Notes under the pieces: model-generated
What the model saw: the letters and a program-made list of their open reading frames with translations, nothing else
Told to the model about the DNA's origin: nothing
Database searches by the model: none
NCBI RefSeq assembly: GCF_905220565.1
Contig: NC_059412.1
Coordinates: 14,790,125 to 14,854,124 of the forward strand
Reading direction: 5' to 3'
Length of the DNA stretch: 64,000 nucleotides
Source of the DNA: Melitaea cinxia
Taxonomy: Eukaryota; Arthropoda; Insecta; Lepidoptera; Nymphalidae
Made by a program: the position numbers and the translations under genes
Part shown: positions 1 through 11,837 of the stretch, piece after piece
Position numbering within the stretch: position 1 is the stretch's first letter
Layout of the letters: each line of letters starts with the position of its first letter

Positions 1-30
1 TGTCAATTTATTTATAATAAGTCGTTGCAA

Positions 31-120
31 GGGGTCCCATAAATGTGACCATCTGTGACAAGAACGGAGGAGGGGTCCAAAAATCATGAAATTCTTGTGA
101 CGTAATTTATAGATGGCCCC
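31..120. repeat. Short MITE-like inverted repeat
   Basis: The left end reads GGGGTCCCATAAATGTGAC. The right end, reverse-complemented, reads GGGGCCATCTATAAATTACG. This resembles the terminal pattern of the larger element at 4047-4545 (GGGGGCGT, CATAAA, TACGTG). Nothing coding is seen. It is probably a decayed member of the same non-autonomous DNA transposon group; the class is inferred only. Confidence 0.4.
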
Positions 121-149
121 AAAATAATTGATTAATTACAATAACTTCT

Positions 150-290
150 CGTCTTATTGTCTCCATTGGTGACAAGAGGGCTGGTGCATTTTTTGCCCAG
201 AGAATCGGCATAGCGATTCAACGGAAAAATGCTGCCAGCATTCTTGTCACCATTCCACGCGGACATAATTTGTATGATAGCTACCTGTAA
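150..290 (+). pseudogene. C-terminal relic of a retroelement ORF
   Basis: An open frame runs into a TAA at 288-290 and contains GAFFAQRIGIAIQRKNAAS followed by a short tail ending in SYL. I have the impression of having seen this C-terminus repeatedly in lepidopteran retroelement proteins (GAFLAQRIS.AIQRGNAAS), but I cannot name the clade. No upstream domain remains, so this is at most a 3' fragment. Confidence 0.35.
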
Positions 291-772
291 ATATTTAGTT
301 CTTAAGTTGTAAAGTGTAAATATGTAAAAAAAAATTACCTACATTCCTTTGTTTATTTATTTATTAAGATTGACAACAGAAGTTATATTAATTACAGATT
401 AAAAACATTTAATTTTATTTAAATTATAACGTACATTAATTAAACAGTAAATATGATAATAATAAGACAATTAAAAACTGAATTATAATATAATTGGGTA
501 TATTTATATCTTTATATATAATTTCTTTAATTCTTTTATTAAATTTAGGGACTTTTGTACTACACAAACACGTCAGTCCCATTGTAACTTTGACGAAATA
601 GTCGCAACACGTAATAGTACCTATAAATATTCGCGTGGATCACATTCGTCAGAATTTACTATTAGTTGATTATTTTTAATTGCCGATGAGTAGTTTTGAG
701 TTATCCATAGTTATATTTCCATTACATTTCCATCCATTATTATATCCATAGTTAATTCATCATTATCATTAC

Positions 773-1094
773 AGCCTATACAGTCCACTGCTGGACATAG
801 GCCTCCTCAAGTTGACGCCAAAAATAACGTGAACTTATGTGTTTTGCCCATAGTCACCACGCTGGGCAGGCGGGTTGGTGACCGCAGTACTGGCTTTGTC
901 GCACCGAAGACGCTGCTGCCCGTCTTCGGCCTGTGTATTTCAAAGCCAGCAGTTGGATGGTTATCCCGCCATCGGTCGGCTTCTTAAGTTCCAAGGTGGT
1001 TGTGGAACCTTGTTATCCCTTAGTCGCCTCTTACGACACCCACGGGAAGAGAGGGGGTGGCTAAATTCTTTAGTGCCGTAGCCACACAGCACAA
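773..1094 (-). mobile_element. SINE-A copy
   Basis: Near full-length SINE-A, reversed: it opens with the 3' core (cagtccactgctggacatag) and closes with the reversed 5' end (gtagccacacagc). The direct repeat ATCCATAGTTAATT occurs shortly outside both ends (near 744-757 and 1110-1123) and may be the target-site duplication, although extra bases lie between it and the core. Open frames here are translations of the repeat, not genes. Confidence 0.75.
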
Positions 1095-1453
1095 TATATC
1101 CATATATAAATCCATAGTTAATTGCTAGTTAAAAACTTATCATCCTTTGTATGAGGATTCTTGTTGATTGCAGTCATGTGGGGGAAGGACAGGCTATACC
1201 ACGAGGTAGCGAAGCCGGTAGTATTACAGACATACAAACAATGTATCTCCTGATTGTGTGCGGGTTAAGCCAGTTATTTACATTTGTGACTTTGTCATGA
1301 TGATATTATATACCTATGTATGCTTAGCAAGCTGTTGTCCTCCAACTGTATATAAATTTAATATTTTCAATTTTTAAGTATCTCTATTTAATATTTATAT
1401 GTAAATAAGTTATTGCAAAAATTTAACAGTTTTGAAATTAATGTTTCTGTTTT

Positions 1454-1780
1454 AGACGACTTCAAGAAGGAGGCGGTTTTTCAATTCGAACGTAGAGTAT
1501 TTTTTTGTATGTGTGATCACGGACAACTTCGTCGTTTATGAACCGATTTTGGTGATTCTTTTTTGTTGGAAAGGAGATATCCCAAGGGTAGTACCATGAT
1601 AAGGAAACCAGGATCGGATGACGGCCTCCCAGAGAAATCGAGAGAAACCTTTTGATATAGAATAGTTGTGGCGACTAGTGCTTTTGTTAATTTTTTTTTT
1701 TTTTTTCGTCCACTTATGTAGTATTACTTGTCGATGTAATTGAAGTCGTTTTTTTTTTCGTTGACTAGCAAACAAATTTA
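1454..1780 (+). mobile_element. Family P element, internally shortened
   Basis: Starts with a variant of the 5' end (GACGACTTCAAGAAGGAGG), carries the internal stretch ttggaaaggagatatccc, and ends with ATTGAAGTCG plus a degenerate 3' hairpin (gactagcaaac). Compared with the copy at 38409 it lacks a central part. No coding capacity; it is a non-autonomous repeat. Confidence 0.7.
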
Positions 1781-2457
1781 TAAATATCTAAATGAAAAAG
1801 CAACGCTGTTTTTATTTTTCAATATTTTAAATGGTATTTAATACCTGTTATACGTGTATCATTAGCGTCACTGATGAACAATCGACGTCAATGCGTTTTT
1901 GTGTGATGTGACGTCACAGTACGTGGAAAACAAGCAACAAAACATCGAAGGAAGAATTTGAGCTTGGCGCGGCTTCAAATATATTGAGGGTCTTGTGTAT
2001 CTATAGCTACTGTATTTATAAAGATAATTAGTTTTTTTTTTTTTTTTTTGTAGTGGATATACATAATGACTGATTGACCAATTTTAAAAATTATTTAACC
2101 AGTAGAATGTTACGATATCACTGAGTGACATAGGTTAACTTTTAAGGTAAAAACAAAACAACCAAATTAACTTGGGCAAAAGCTCGAGATGAGACTAGTA
2201 CTAAAATACATAAAATAATAATAACCGTTAACGTATTTATAACGTATGCAATTAAAATAATTTTTTATACAAATAGGCGACAAAAGTACATTTGAATCAT
2301 CACTATAATTAGAATGTTTTGATTATTTATTGTTATTACGATGCTCCTACCAGATCGAGACTGTTCCACCGAGATAAATGGGCTAGAAGCAATAAATAAT
2401 TATATTTAACACATAGGTACGGTCGTCTGTACCTAAGGTGCTGAATTCCTGTGACTT

Positions 2458-2808
2458 ATATATCGTATGCTGTGTGGTTACGGCATTAAAGAATAAGGCC
2501 ACCCCTTCTCTTCCCGTGGGTGTCGTAAGAGGCGACTAAGGGATAACACAGTTCCACTACTACCTTGGGACCTAAAAAAGCCGTCCGATAGTGGGATAAC
2601 CATCCAACTGCTGGCTTTGAAATACACAGGCCAAAGACGGGCAGCAGCGTCTTCGGTGCGACAAAGCCAGCCCTGCGGTCACCAACCCGCCTGCCCAGTG
2701 TGGTAACTATGGGCAAAACACACTAGTTCACGTCATTTTTGGCGTGAACTTGTGGAGGCCTATGTCCAGCAGTGGACTATGGTTGGCAGAAATGATGATA
2801 TATCGTAT
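2458..2808 (+). mobile_element. SINE-A with 11-bp target-site duplication
   Basis: The element proper runs 2469-2797, from GCTGTGTGG to AATGATG. It is flanked by the direct repeat ATATATCGTAT at 2458-2468 and 2798-2808. The exact duplication defines both ends of the family and shows retroposition by target-primed reverse transcription. The 3' part includes the codons of the RTE-like AYVQQW peptide. Confidence 0.88.
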
Positions 2809-3640
2809 ATAATTAGGGTTGCTAGATTCAAGCATGTCATTTCCAGGACAATTCAAGGATTGCGAATTCGGTCGGTTGAAAAATATACAAAAATTGATAA
2901 TATTTTTTTAAAACGCTAGAAAACTAGTAGTATTCGAAATCCGGGACAATCAACTATAATTCCTGGACACGGGAAAAGACACGTAATTCCGGGACAATCC
3001 CGGATTTCCCGGCCATCTGGTAACCATTTATGTAATACATTTACGAAAATCAAACTAGAAACTCCCAGAGCAGAAAGCTGGGACACTACAAACTGGGCCA
3101 ACGGATTATTAAAAAAAATTCATTCCAAAAACCGTCGATATATAAATCAATCATTTTGAGTTCAGTAATATATCGGGCATAAAAGCCAGTGTCAGTAAAA
3201 CCATATTTGCAGTAGGTATATTGTTATATGTCTGTTTGTATGTTTGACGACTTACGATATAATACTCGTTATAACGTTTCACTTGGGTACACACACAATG
3301 TCTTATTAATCGCGGGTCACGCGTTCGACTCCCGGAAGTAACAAGGTGTATATTAAGTACGTAGTTAGTCATTATCTTACGTTGAACACGAAGGCTTTTC
3401 TCAACAGAAACAATGATTAGTTCAAGTTTTTTTTTCTGTTAGTATATTTTTGATGATTTTGTATTTATTTGCATAATCCATACGGAATGTATAGTTGGGT
3501 AGTTTGTTGTATGTTTCTGCTGCGCTTTAAAATATATATTTGAAATATAATTTTATATGTGGTAGTGTTGATCTTTATTGAGATTAGAATCGTCACGATA
3601 TGACTTGACACGAATGCTAAGCCTTCAATTTATGTTGGCA
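2809..3640. other. Decayed repeat sequence, no gene
   Basis: Around 2845-3015 the motif CCGGGACAAT and variants recur in both orientations, suggesting a worn inverted-repeat element. At about 3305-3345 a tRNA-like B-box string (gcgttcgactcccgg) marks a SINE head fragment. The rest is AT-rich and shows nothing I can name. Confidence 0.35.
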
Positions 3641-3960
3641 AGAAGAAATATCACTGCAGTTCTGGAGCAGCCCGTCTGAGGAAGTACTTCGACCGTACAT
3701 AATATCACTGCCAAATAATACTGTTTTATTTTCATTTTGAAACTTTGGATATTAGGCGTTGCAGACGCCATGGCAGTCACCAGCGACCATGGTGCCTGCA
3801 ATGCCGCCGAAATTACTGGACTTTCAAATTAACGCGGTAACAAATCGAAAGTCCCGTAGAATAATAAATTGTGTGTGTGCAATTCACACAAGGCAGAAGT
3901 GAAACTTCTGAAAAGTCGTAGGTGACGATGACGATGAACACTGTCTCGTGAATAAGGTCG
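3640..3960 (+). repeat. SINE-B fragment joined to a LINE-type 3' tail
   Basis: Positions 3640-3715 match the first part of SINE-B (ctggagcagcccg, aaataatactg). Positions 3750-3880 carry a GCAGACGCCATGG / GACCATGGTGCCTGC motif that I recognise as a common lepidopteran retroelement tail. The junction suggests a truncated retroposon beside another one. Family assignment of the second part is from memory. Confidence 0.45.
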
Positions 3961-4046
3961 TAAGCGCCATGCAAAACGCGTCACTTACACGTTTCGAGCA
4001 GAAATTTATTTTATCTCATTCTCTCCTATACATTTATGTTTTCTTT

Positions 4047-4545
4047 GGGGGCGTTCATAAAATACGTGTGATGTTTAAGGGGGGAATCTCATCTAATCTT
4101 ACGTTGGAGAGAGGAGGCGCCTCGGCAAATATCACGCATTTTTTTTCTGATTGAAACAAAAAAAAAAAAAAAATACTATTTTGGTCCATTTAATCCAGAT
4201 TGTACATGCCGTAATACGATTAATATCATTCACCAATTCGTTCGAAAGAAAAAATTTTTATTCATACTTCGACGTTATACCAACATCTACTGACTATCTG
4301 ATTTGTTGATTGTCTCTGATTACTAGTCTTAACTAGTCGTGATTATAAGCACGAAGCAATTTTTTTTTTCTTTTTACAATAACAATCCAACGCGTTTACG
4401 TAAGAAACCGACATTTTGAAAAATCTCACGTGAGATTGGGGAATGGAGGAGGGGGTTGAATAAAATCTCACGACATCTCACCAGGGGGGGAGGGAGGGAC
4501 AGAAAATTAAAAAAAAAACACTTCACGTAATTTATGGACGCCCCC
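4047..4545. mobile_element. MITE with GGGGGCGT terminal inverted repeats
   Basis: The left end reads GGGGGCGTTCATAAAATACG; the right end reverse-complemented reads GGGGGCGTCCATAAATTACG. That is 18 of 20 bases matching over about 500 bp with no ORF. A second inverted motif (ctcacgtgagat) lies near 4424. The autonomous partner and superfamily cannot be told. Confidence 0.65.
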
Positions 4546-4910
4546 TTTGTTTATCGTGATTCATTTTAATTTAATCGAGTTTCAAATCACAGCGATTCAA
4601 AAGCTTCATTTCAAAAGGTGTAAACATTCTCAAGTAGCATTGTGTACCTGAATAACACACTGATAATACAAACATTGCTATAATACTTTGAGATATATAG
4701 ATTAAAAAACCTGTTTTTAAATAGTGTCAAAGGATTGGCCTCGTTTAGTCATATAGCACGCCATAAGATTGTTTTAACGGTTTACCGGAAAATAAATGAT
4801 AGCATACATACTAATATATAAAGTTGGAGTTTTTTTGTAAACAAATAAATATCTTTTTTTGCAAATAATTTGTGTTCATGATAAGCGAATGTACAATTAC
4901 ATACTTTCGT

Positions 4911-5200
4911 AACTGAGTAGGGCACAGCAGGAAACATCCTGCTCAAAACCTATAGCAGCCCGACTGGGGAAGTACCTCGACCTTACAGAAGATCACAGCT
5001 AAATAAGCTTTTAACAGCTAATTAAGCAGCTTTCAAACAGTGTTGTGTTCCTGTTGTGAGTAAGGTGACTAAGCTCCTGGGGTGGGGGGTAAGGACAGCA
5101 ACCGGACGCACCGTGTTGCAGATGTCTATAAGCAATGGTAATCGCTTACCATCAAGTGAGCCGTACGCTTGTTTGCCGATTTAGTTGTATTAAATAAAAA
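4911..5200 (+). mobile_element. SINE-B copy
   Basis: Starts AACTGAGTAGGGCACAGC and ends around the cgtacgcttgtttgccga core, followed by an A-rich stretch. It has internal changes such as an insertion near 5010-5030. Noncoding. Confidence 0.75.
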
Positions 5201-6349
5201 TACGGTAATGGCTCTTAAACTTCTATATGTTTATAACAATGCATTAATATGTTATAAAATAATCACAATATGTTGGAAATCAGTGTTTTGAATGTACAGA
5301 TGATAGCAAAATAACGCGAGAACCACTTGACGTAATAACCTGTTTTATTACTATGTTAGAAAACTATTAACTAAAAAGCCTATTGAATATGCAGGCTGAA
5401 AAACTCTTCGATTTTTTACACTAAATATGTTTATGCTTCTGTCATAATAATGTAGAATAAGAGCCATCTGTGATTAACTGCAAGAACCAAATCAACAAAC
5501 TTATTATCGATGTATGGTCGATCATTAGTTACTAAACAAGCTACTAGATGGCGCTGCTAGGTAAGTAGGTATAAGTAGCAAACTATAGCTTTAAAGGAAA
5601 GCGTAGATGCGTGTGATTTTGAATTTTCCGAAGCTACTTTTTCATAATCGACTTTATCAGTAAGATATACTTATACGATTCTCAAAGCCACATGTTATTA
5701 TTTAAGACGAAACAAGCTGTTACTTAACAAAGCTATGACTACCAGTCGTCACGATCTAAAAATATTTTTGAAATACGATGTTTTCTCTACAATTTTAGGT
5801 ACTTCGAAAAACTAACTATATCCAACGAAAATACGACACTAGTACATAACCTTCCCAACTATTTGGTCGGTTATGAATCGAGTTCGACTAAAATATTCCA
5901 CCGTTAAACGTTTTTAGGTTTTAAACGAGCTACAAATTGTACATTTACATACAAAACGTTGGACGTAAATTACGAGAAAAAATTGACAAATTTGTTACAC
6001 CGCTGTAATGAATATTTAAGTTTTAATCTAAAAACCGTCTAAAAAAACGATAGCTAATCGTTACGCAGAAAATGAGAACCAAGGGTCTAATCCTGATTCC
6101 TGAGTAAAGCAGAAGACGGTGCAAGCTACCTCATATTTTTTTACTGTGAGTACCGATATTGATGGTCCTTTGATTCTTCTTTAGCATCGTTGTGATTTGA
6201 ATCTCGATGAAACGAAAATGTGTCACGATAAACAAACAAACACATAAATGTATAGGAGAGAATGAGATACAATACATTACACAGTATTTTATATTCTCGT
6301 TGAAAAAATCTCTCGTAGAGTACTTTTCAGAAGCTTCACTTCTGCCTTG
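5201..6349. other. No feature seen
   Basis: AT-rich sequence of over 1.1 kb with no convincing ORF, repeat match within the window or RNA gene. Confidence 0.5.
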
Positions 6350-6661
6350 CATGAATTGCACGCTTCAGCCTGTAATATCCCACTACTGGGCATAGGCATC
6401 TTTCCCCATGTAGGAGAAGGATCAGAGCTTAATCCACCACGCTGCTCCAATGCGGGTTGGCGGATATATTCCCTACTATGAGTAACGATCGCTATCAGGT
6501 GTACATGATAACAACCGGGACCGACGGCTTAACGTGCTCTCCGCGGCACGGTGGGGAGACCTACAAGGACTGCACAAACACCCAAACCACGGTAAACACC
6601 TGTATGGCCAATACAAATGTTAGCGCAAAAGGTACCTACATCCATTCCACATGAATTGCAC
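6350..6661 (-). mobile_element. SINE-1, 5'-truncated, with 12-bp target-site duplication
   Basis: The body at 6362-6649 runs in reverse from the 3' core (ttcagcctgtaatatccc) through the GGTGGGGAGAC block. It is flanked by CATGAATTGCAC at 6350-6361 and 6650-6661, an exact 12-bp duplication. The tRNA-like head is missing, so insertion was 5'-truncated, as in LINE-driven retroposition. The 3' end has no poly(A), which suggests the partner enzyme recognises the tail sequence itself. Confidence 0.88.
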
Positions 6662-6666
6662 ACATA

Positions 6667-6870
6667 CGAGTATACACTATTTTTTTTTAATCGAAAGCCG
6701 ATGTTTGTTATGTAGTTCCATTTAAATTTGATTGAGATCAAACAAGTACTTTTTAATCTGTGCTTAATATTGGGTTTTTAATTGTGTATTTATTCGACTA
6801 CCCACATAAGTTGTATTACTTGTCGGTAAAAATTAAAGACGAATTATTTTTGTTTTCGAGCGAAACACAA
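6667..6870 (+). repeat. Family P 3' fragment
   Basis: Matches the second half of family P (tttaatcgaaagccga, gttgtattacttgtcg) and ends in a degenerate form of the 3' hairpin followed by acacaatt. Confidence 0.55.
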
Positions 6871-6939
6871 TTATTTGCAGGTGATTAAAAATTATAAAAA
6901 CGCTTACATTATATAGTCCTTAAATATTATTTATTACTA

Positions 6940-7250
6940 GTGGTCGCCCAGCGGTTGAAATTCGACCATAATTAATTTAAATTATAAGTAATATTTTAAT
7001 AATACTTCTATAACAATAAACAAATGAGTATATTATTATTATTATTATATATACGTGCATGTGTCAAATACATGGCAGTGTGTGTAATGTTTTTTTCTTT
7101 TGTTGATTTAATGTATTTTTATGCATAATAAAAAAAAATTAGCATTCTGCACTCCTCTATATAAACTGTGAGTGTTCGAAATTTCATATTCCTCCGTCCA
7201 CGCAACTTTTGTAAAAAGGGGTACAAAGATTTTGCTTCACGTATTAATAT
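6940..7250 (+). repeat. RTE-like LINE tail, paired with 20378-20690
   Basis: Starts with a CTAGTGGTCGCCCAGCGG motif and ends with aaaggggtacaaagatttt. The reverse complement of the same sequence lies at 20378-20690. No coding part remains. The LINE class is inferred from the general look of such tails. Confidence 0.5.
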
Positions 7251-7274
7251 ATAGAGAGATAGATAGATAGATAA

Positions 7275-7306
<32 letters not shown>

Positions 7307-7425
7307 GTAGATAGATAGGTAGATAGTTAGATAGATAGATAGGTAGATAGTTAGATAGATAGATAGCTAGATAGGTAGATAGTTAGATAGATAGATAGAT
7401 AAATAGATAGATAAGTAGATAAAAA
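7251..7425 (+). repeat. GATA microsatellite
   Basis: About 175 bp of GATA units with interspersed GTAGATA and GTTAGATA variants. It begins directly at the end of the RTE-like tail, so it probably grew from that tail. Confidence 0.9.
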
Positions 7426-7745
7426 CTATACTTATTCAATTAAAACTTTATTAACTTTATATGGATAACGCACGAAATATTTAGACTATGAATCGAAACT
7501 AAAAATGTTTATAAACGTGAGAACATGTCAAACAAGCGCCGTACGTGACGCCAAGCGACTTGCTTTGATGACTATCAGCCGTATCATCGTTTATATGAAA
7601 CTCGATTTGAACACGACTACACTTGTATGATAATAAGAACATACATTTTATTGAAGGATACAGTACTAACTGCATTTTTAAAATATCTTAGTAATTTTTA
7701 CTTAGGTAGGGCTAGGTAAGGCTAAGGTTAAGTAGGTACAGTATT

Positions 7746-8073
7746 GCTGTGTGGCTACGGCATTAAAGAATATAACCACCCACTCTCTTCCCGTGGGTGT
7801 CGTAAGAGGCGACTAAGGGATAACACAGTTCCACTACCACCTTGGACCTTAAAAAGCCGACCGGTGGCGGGATAACCATCCAACTGCTGGCTTTGAAATA
7901 CACAGGCCGAAGACGGGCAGCAGCGTCTTCGACGCGATAAAGCCAGCCCTGCGGTCACCAACCCGCATGCCCAGCGTGGTGACTATGGGCAAAACACATG
8001 AGTTCGCGCCATTTTTGACGCAAACTTGTACAGGCCTATGTCCAGCAGTGGACTGTAATAGGCTGAAATGATG
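7746..8073 (+). mobile_element. SINE-A copy abutting SINE-B
   Basis: Full-length from GCTGTGTGG to the ATGATG end, immediately followed by a SINE-B fragment that begins AGGGCACAGC. One of the two probably landed at the edge of the other. Confidence 0.75.
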
Positions 8074-8300
8074 AGGGCACAGCAAAACATACGCTAACCA
8101 AAATCTGGAGCTGACCGTCTGATAAAGTACGTCAACCTTACAGAAGATCACAGCTAAATAGCACTGTTCTCAGTGTCAGCAGTATTGTGTTCCTGTGGTG
8201 AGTAAGGTGACCAGGGATCCTGGGGAGGGTCCGAGAAAGGGTTGACAACGCACTTTTGATGGTTTTCGTGTTGGAGGCATCTATAGACTGCGGGCTCCCA
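8074..8300 (+). repeat. SINE-B, 3' end lost at the tandem array
   Basis: Follows the SINE-B consensus (agggcacagca to ggcatctatagactgcg) but stops before the ccatcaggtgagccg end. The GC-rich array begins at that point, so array growth or an insertion removed the SINE tail. Confidence 0.6.
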
Positions 8301-8329
8301 AGCAGGAAACCCCCAGAGTTGACAAAGGG

Positions 8330-9085
8330 GCCAGGCTTGGGCCAGTACTGGGAAACCTAGCTTCGGCGTACCAGTATTGGCCCATGCCTGGGCCAGGCTG
8401 CTTAACCCAGCCTCGGCCATGCCAATGATTATCCAACCTTGGGCCAAGACTGGCTGACCCAGCCTCGGCCATGCCAATGATCACCCAACCTTGGCCCAAG
8501 ACTGGGTTACCCAGCCTTGGCCATTCATTAGAGATCCAAGCGTGGGCCAAGACTGGTTAACCCACCCTCGGCCATGCCAATGATCACCCATCCTTGGGCC
8601 AAGACTGGCTAACCCAGCCTTGGCCATTCATTGGAGATCCAAGCGTGACCCATCCTTGGGCCAAGACTGGCTAACCCAGCCTTGGCCATTCATTGGAGAT
8701 CCAAGCGTGGGCCAAGACTGGTTAACCCAGCCTCGACCATGCCAATGATCACCCAACCTTAAACCAAGACTGGCTAACCCAGCCTTGGCCATTCATTGGA
8801 GATCCAAGCGTGGGCCAAGACTGATTAACCCAGCCTCGGCCATGCCAATAATCAGCCAACCTTGGGCCAACACTGGGTAACCCAGCCTTGGCCATTCATT
8901 GGAGATCCAAGCGTGGGCCAAGACTGGTTAACCCAGCCTCGGCCATGCCAATGATCCGCCAACCTTGGGCCAACACTGGCTAACCTAGTCTTGGCCATTC
9001 ATTGGAGATCCAAGCGTGGGTTAAGACTGGTTAAACTAGCCTCGGCCATGCCAATGAATACCCAACTTTGGACCAAAACACATTG
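8330..9085 (+). repeat. GC-rich satellite of about 103-bp dimers
   Basis: Two related monomers alternate. Type A (about 52 bp) has CCAAGACTGGTTAACCCAG and the CTCGGCCATGCCAATGATC block. Type B (about 51 bp) has CTAACCCAGCCTTGGCC and CATTCATTGGAGATCCAAG. Roughly seven dimers are seen, with a shortened junction near 8645. The palindromic TTGGCC/GGGCCAAG motif recurs in every monomer. Open frames across it are repeat translations and not genes. Confidence 0.9.
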
Positions 9086-10035
9086 TAACGAAATTCGAAT
9101 AATAAATGTTTACACCAAGCAATGTAAAAAGGTTAATAATGTAACCGAAAAAAAGGAATAATTTTAAAATAAAGAAAGACTATTGTTATATTTGTTTGTT
9201 ATTTTATATAGAACTTTAAGAACTAATGAATTAGATAAGTATGCGAATCAAACATTATAAAAATAAAAATATAGTTTTTAAACTCGTGTCATCATAGCTT
9301 ATAGTAGATTACGAATACCTGTTGTGCGAACAGATAAAGTTGTATATTCTATTGTTGAGTTTGTGTCGTATAAAACTATATGAAAAAATAATTTAATTGA
9401 AAAAATTAGCTAACATTATAAAAATAAAGTTTTGGAAGATCCGAAACAAAACAACCTAGTATTAAATACTTATTGTTGTGGAATGTTAATTAAAGTAAAA
9501 ACTAAATAAAAAATGAAAACAAAAAAGGAATGTCGGAACTATTAATATGTGTGTAAGAAATAAACCTGAACCGATATATAGTATATAATATTATAAAAAT
9601 AAAAACAAAGCTTTGTAACTTATAATATATTAAAATAGATATATGAGCATTATAAGAATAAATAAAAGTAATATAATATTAGACTATTGTTGTACATATT
9701 TAAGTTTATTTGCAAAGTAATCGATAAAATAGTTTTCACGTCTTAATTACTTCAAAACTTAATATAATTATTTTAAACTTTAAATTGAGTTTTTTTTCCA
9801 TAAATTGATAATCTACAATTTAACTATGAGCTAAATAAATTACCTGTATAATTTAAAATACTGAAATGATTTAATTTTTAATCGATAGAAAAAAAATATT
9901 AATTTTTACAGTCAGTCAGACACGTTTATTTTTCTTTATTATTATTATTTAAGAATTACTAGAAGCCGTATATTGATATACTCAATATAAATATGTCTAT
10001 ACACGGAGACAATAGAAAGTGTAGCAAGTAACAAA
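9086..10035. other. AT-rich spacer, no gene
   Basis: Very AT-rich sequence with many stops in all frames. I see no repeat match or RNA gene. Confidence 0.5.
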
Positions 10036-10039
10036 GCAA

Positions 10040-10215
10040 TAAGCAACTGTTCACGTGTCGCATCGTGTTTGACCTTGAATGCGCAAAACCTCGCGTAGCA
10101 ACAGATTTTCGGGTCTGCGTAAGCGCGCACTGTCGCCTTGCGTCCCTCTCCACCCTCGCACACGCTTCTCGTGCCCTAGAGTACAATAACGAACGAAATG
10201 GATTCGTTTGTCTAT
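10040..10215. promoter_or_regulatory. CpG-rich unique island, possible promoter
   Basis: This stretch has many CpG dinucleotides (gcgtaagcgcgcactg, ctcgcgtagc) in an AT-rich setting and no match to other parts of the window. Minus-strand frames are open for up to about 75 codons but look like no known protein. Dense CpG with unique sequence is compatible with a promoter or first exon, but the sequence does not prove it. Confidence 0.2.
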
Positions 10216-10287
10216 TTTATTAACGTTTAATTTTGTGTCAAAATAATGCATCAACTTCAGCCAACTTTAAGACGAGAGAAGAATGAT

Positions 10288-10425
10288 TTATTTGTTTATT
10301 TATTTAAATTCTTTATTGTACAATAAATACACTAAAACAAATGTGTACAAAAGACGGGCTTAACGCTCATGCATTTTATACCAGTCAACCTTGGTATGTG
10401 CAAGAATATGTAGTGTGTAGGAGTA
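10288..10425 (-). repeat. LINE 3'-UTR-like fragment
   Basis: Contains ttctttattgtacaataaata and aagacgggcttaacgctc, a pattern I associate with 3' ends of lepidopteran LINEs inserted in reverse. No coding part is attached. Confidence 0.4.
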
Positions 10426-10910
10426 CAATAATAATACAAATAATATAATATAATATATGTGATTTTTGATGTCTTTACATATTTTTCAAAAGAAAATAAT
10501 AATCGAGAGTTTCTTTATTATTAATACACGATTCAATTATTCATTTGCTGACAAACTTATACTAGTATATATTTTATAATATATTTTGAATTTCACGGGC
10601 AACCGCAGAGGTTGGTGGAGCATTTGCCTTAGCACTTTTGTCTACAATAGTACCTGCGCAAACGGTGAAACGACAGCCATATTTTTTCATAATTATTTGC
10701 TGCGACATACGCTACGCTACTGTTGTGTTGCTGTTGAATCAGTCGAGCAACGTACTTGCTTCACTCAACGTTTTTAATTGCTTTTAGGTTATTATTAAAT
10801 TTTTTTTTACTTGTATAATGACGGAAATTGTTATAAATAAATTTAAATTGTTAAATTAAACAATAAAAAAATTATAGAGTTAGTACTAATCTATTGGCTT
10901 ACTGAGAACG

Positions 10911-11460
10911 AAACTATGTGTTTGTGGCCACCAAAAAAAGATGAAGACAAAAGGTGAATAAATGGGTTAAACTTGAAATCGTGCCTTTCATGACATGGTT
11001 AAAATAACCAATCAGATTATCAGCTAAGCTAGTGAGTATTTACGCACATTAATTATTTTATTTATAGTATTAAAATTATCTCGAGACAATACCTTGTAAT
11101 AAACCTTTTAATAGATATCAAAATCGAATTTAATCTTTTAGAAGTTTTAAATTGTACAACGTAAATTTGTTTTCGCTAATGTTATTGAATTTCAATTCTA
11201 ATAATAAAAGTAATGGTGCTCGGTGTAGTAGTAATCGTGTAGTAACATAATTTATTGGCGTTTCAGAGGATTATAATCAAGGATCACGCCGATTAAAAAA
11301 TCCTTTAAAACAAATGATGTCGAGAGCACTGAGAGTGAATCTATGATTGATCTAAATACTGAGCCTGTGCTCTTGTAGTAATTCCTTCCAACGACAATTT
11401 AGAAGGAACCTGATAAGAGCGATGAAGCTGCGTGTGAAAGTATAATGGAACCTAAAGGTA
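10911..11460 (+). pseudogene. Possible THAP-domain relic
   Basis: Frames here give CLWPPKKDEDKR, then in another frame NKWVKLEI. After a possible intron with an acceptor-like gcgtttcag near 11265 comes SEDYNQGSRRLKNPLKQ. The order (F.FPKDxxxRKKW then F...DY..GSRRLK) is the layout of a THAP zinc finger, found in P-element transposases and host THAP proteins. Frame changes and stops rule out a functional gene as it stands. The match is short and from memory, so this is tentative. Confidence 0.3.
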
Positions 11461-11639
11461 TTACTTACTTAATATTTCCTGAATTAGTTATCATGTAATA
11501 ATAATTGAAAAATGATACGCGTTTTAGTAATTACACATGATAATTACAAATTGACATTGAACAAACATATTAATAATTAAGGATTATGTTGTTGTTGTTT
11601 TTATTAATATTGTTATTATTATATTTACTTATAGACCAG

Positions 11640-11760
11640 TACATTTTTTTGCTTTTGAAACCTAAAAAATTATAGTAGGATGAAACCCATTGGAAAAGAA
11701 AGAGAATACAACGAAAATGAAAGGAAAAATAAATGTCGGGAAGTGAGGGGTTATGGGGAT
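11640..11760 (+). repeat. Dispersed repeat shared with 59340-59460
   Basis: Shares the ordered motifs TGCTTTTG, GAAACC, AGAGAATACAACGAAAAT and GTCGGGAAGTG with the copy near 59340-59460 in the same orientation. Noncoding; class unknown. Confidence 0.55.
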
Positions 11761-11801
11761 AATAACGGCTTATATATATTATATATATAGGCTTATATAT
11801 A

Positions 11802-11834
11802 TAGGAGACACCCTAAATTTTAGGGTGTCTCCTA
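11802..11834. repeat. Perfect 33-bp palindrome
   Basis: Arms of TAGGAGACACCCTAAA pair exactly around a single central T. An alternating TA tract precedes it and a GC-rich block follows. It could be the tip of a decayed inverted-repeat element or a cruciform-prone site. No transcript is implied. Confidence 0.8.
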
Positions 11835-11837
11835 GAG

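Noticed and set aside
8154..8550. Minus-strand frames of 89-107 codons
   Set aside because: They span SINE-B and the satellite and have repetitive residues only.
8330..9085. CRISPR array
   Set aside because: Units are contiguous variants of each other with no unique spacers; the context is eukaryotic.
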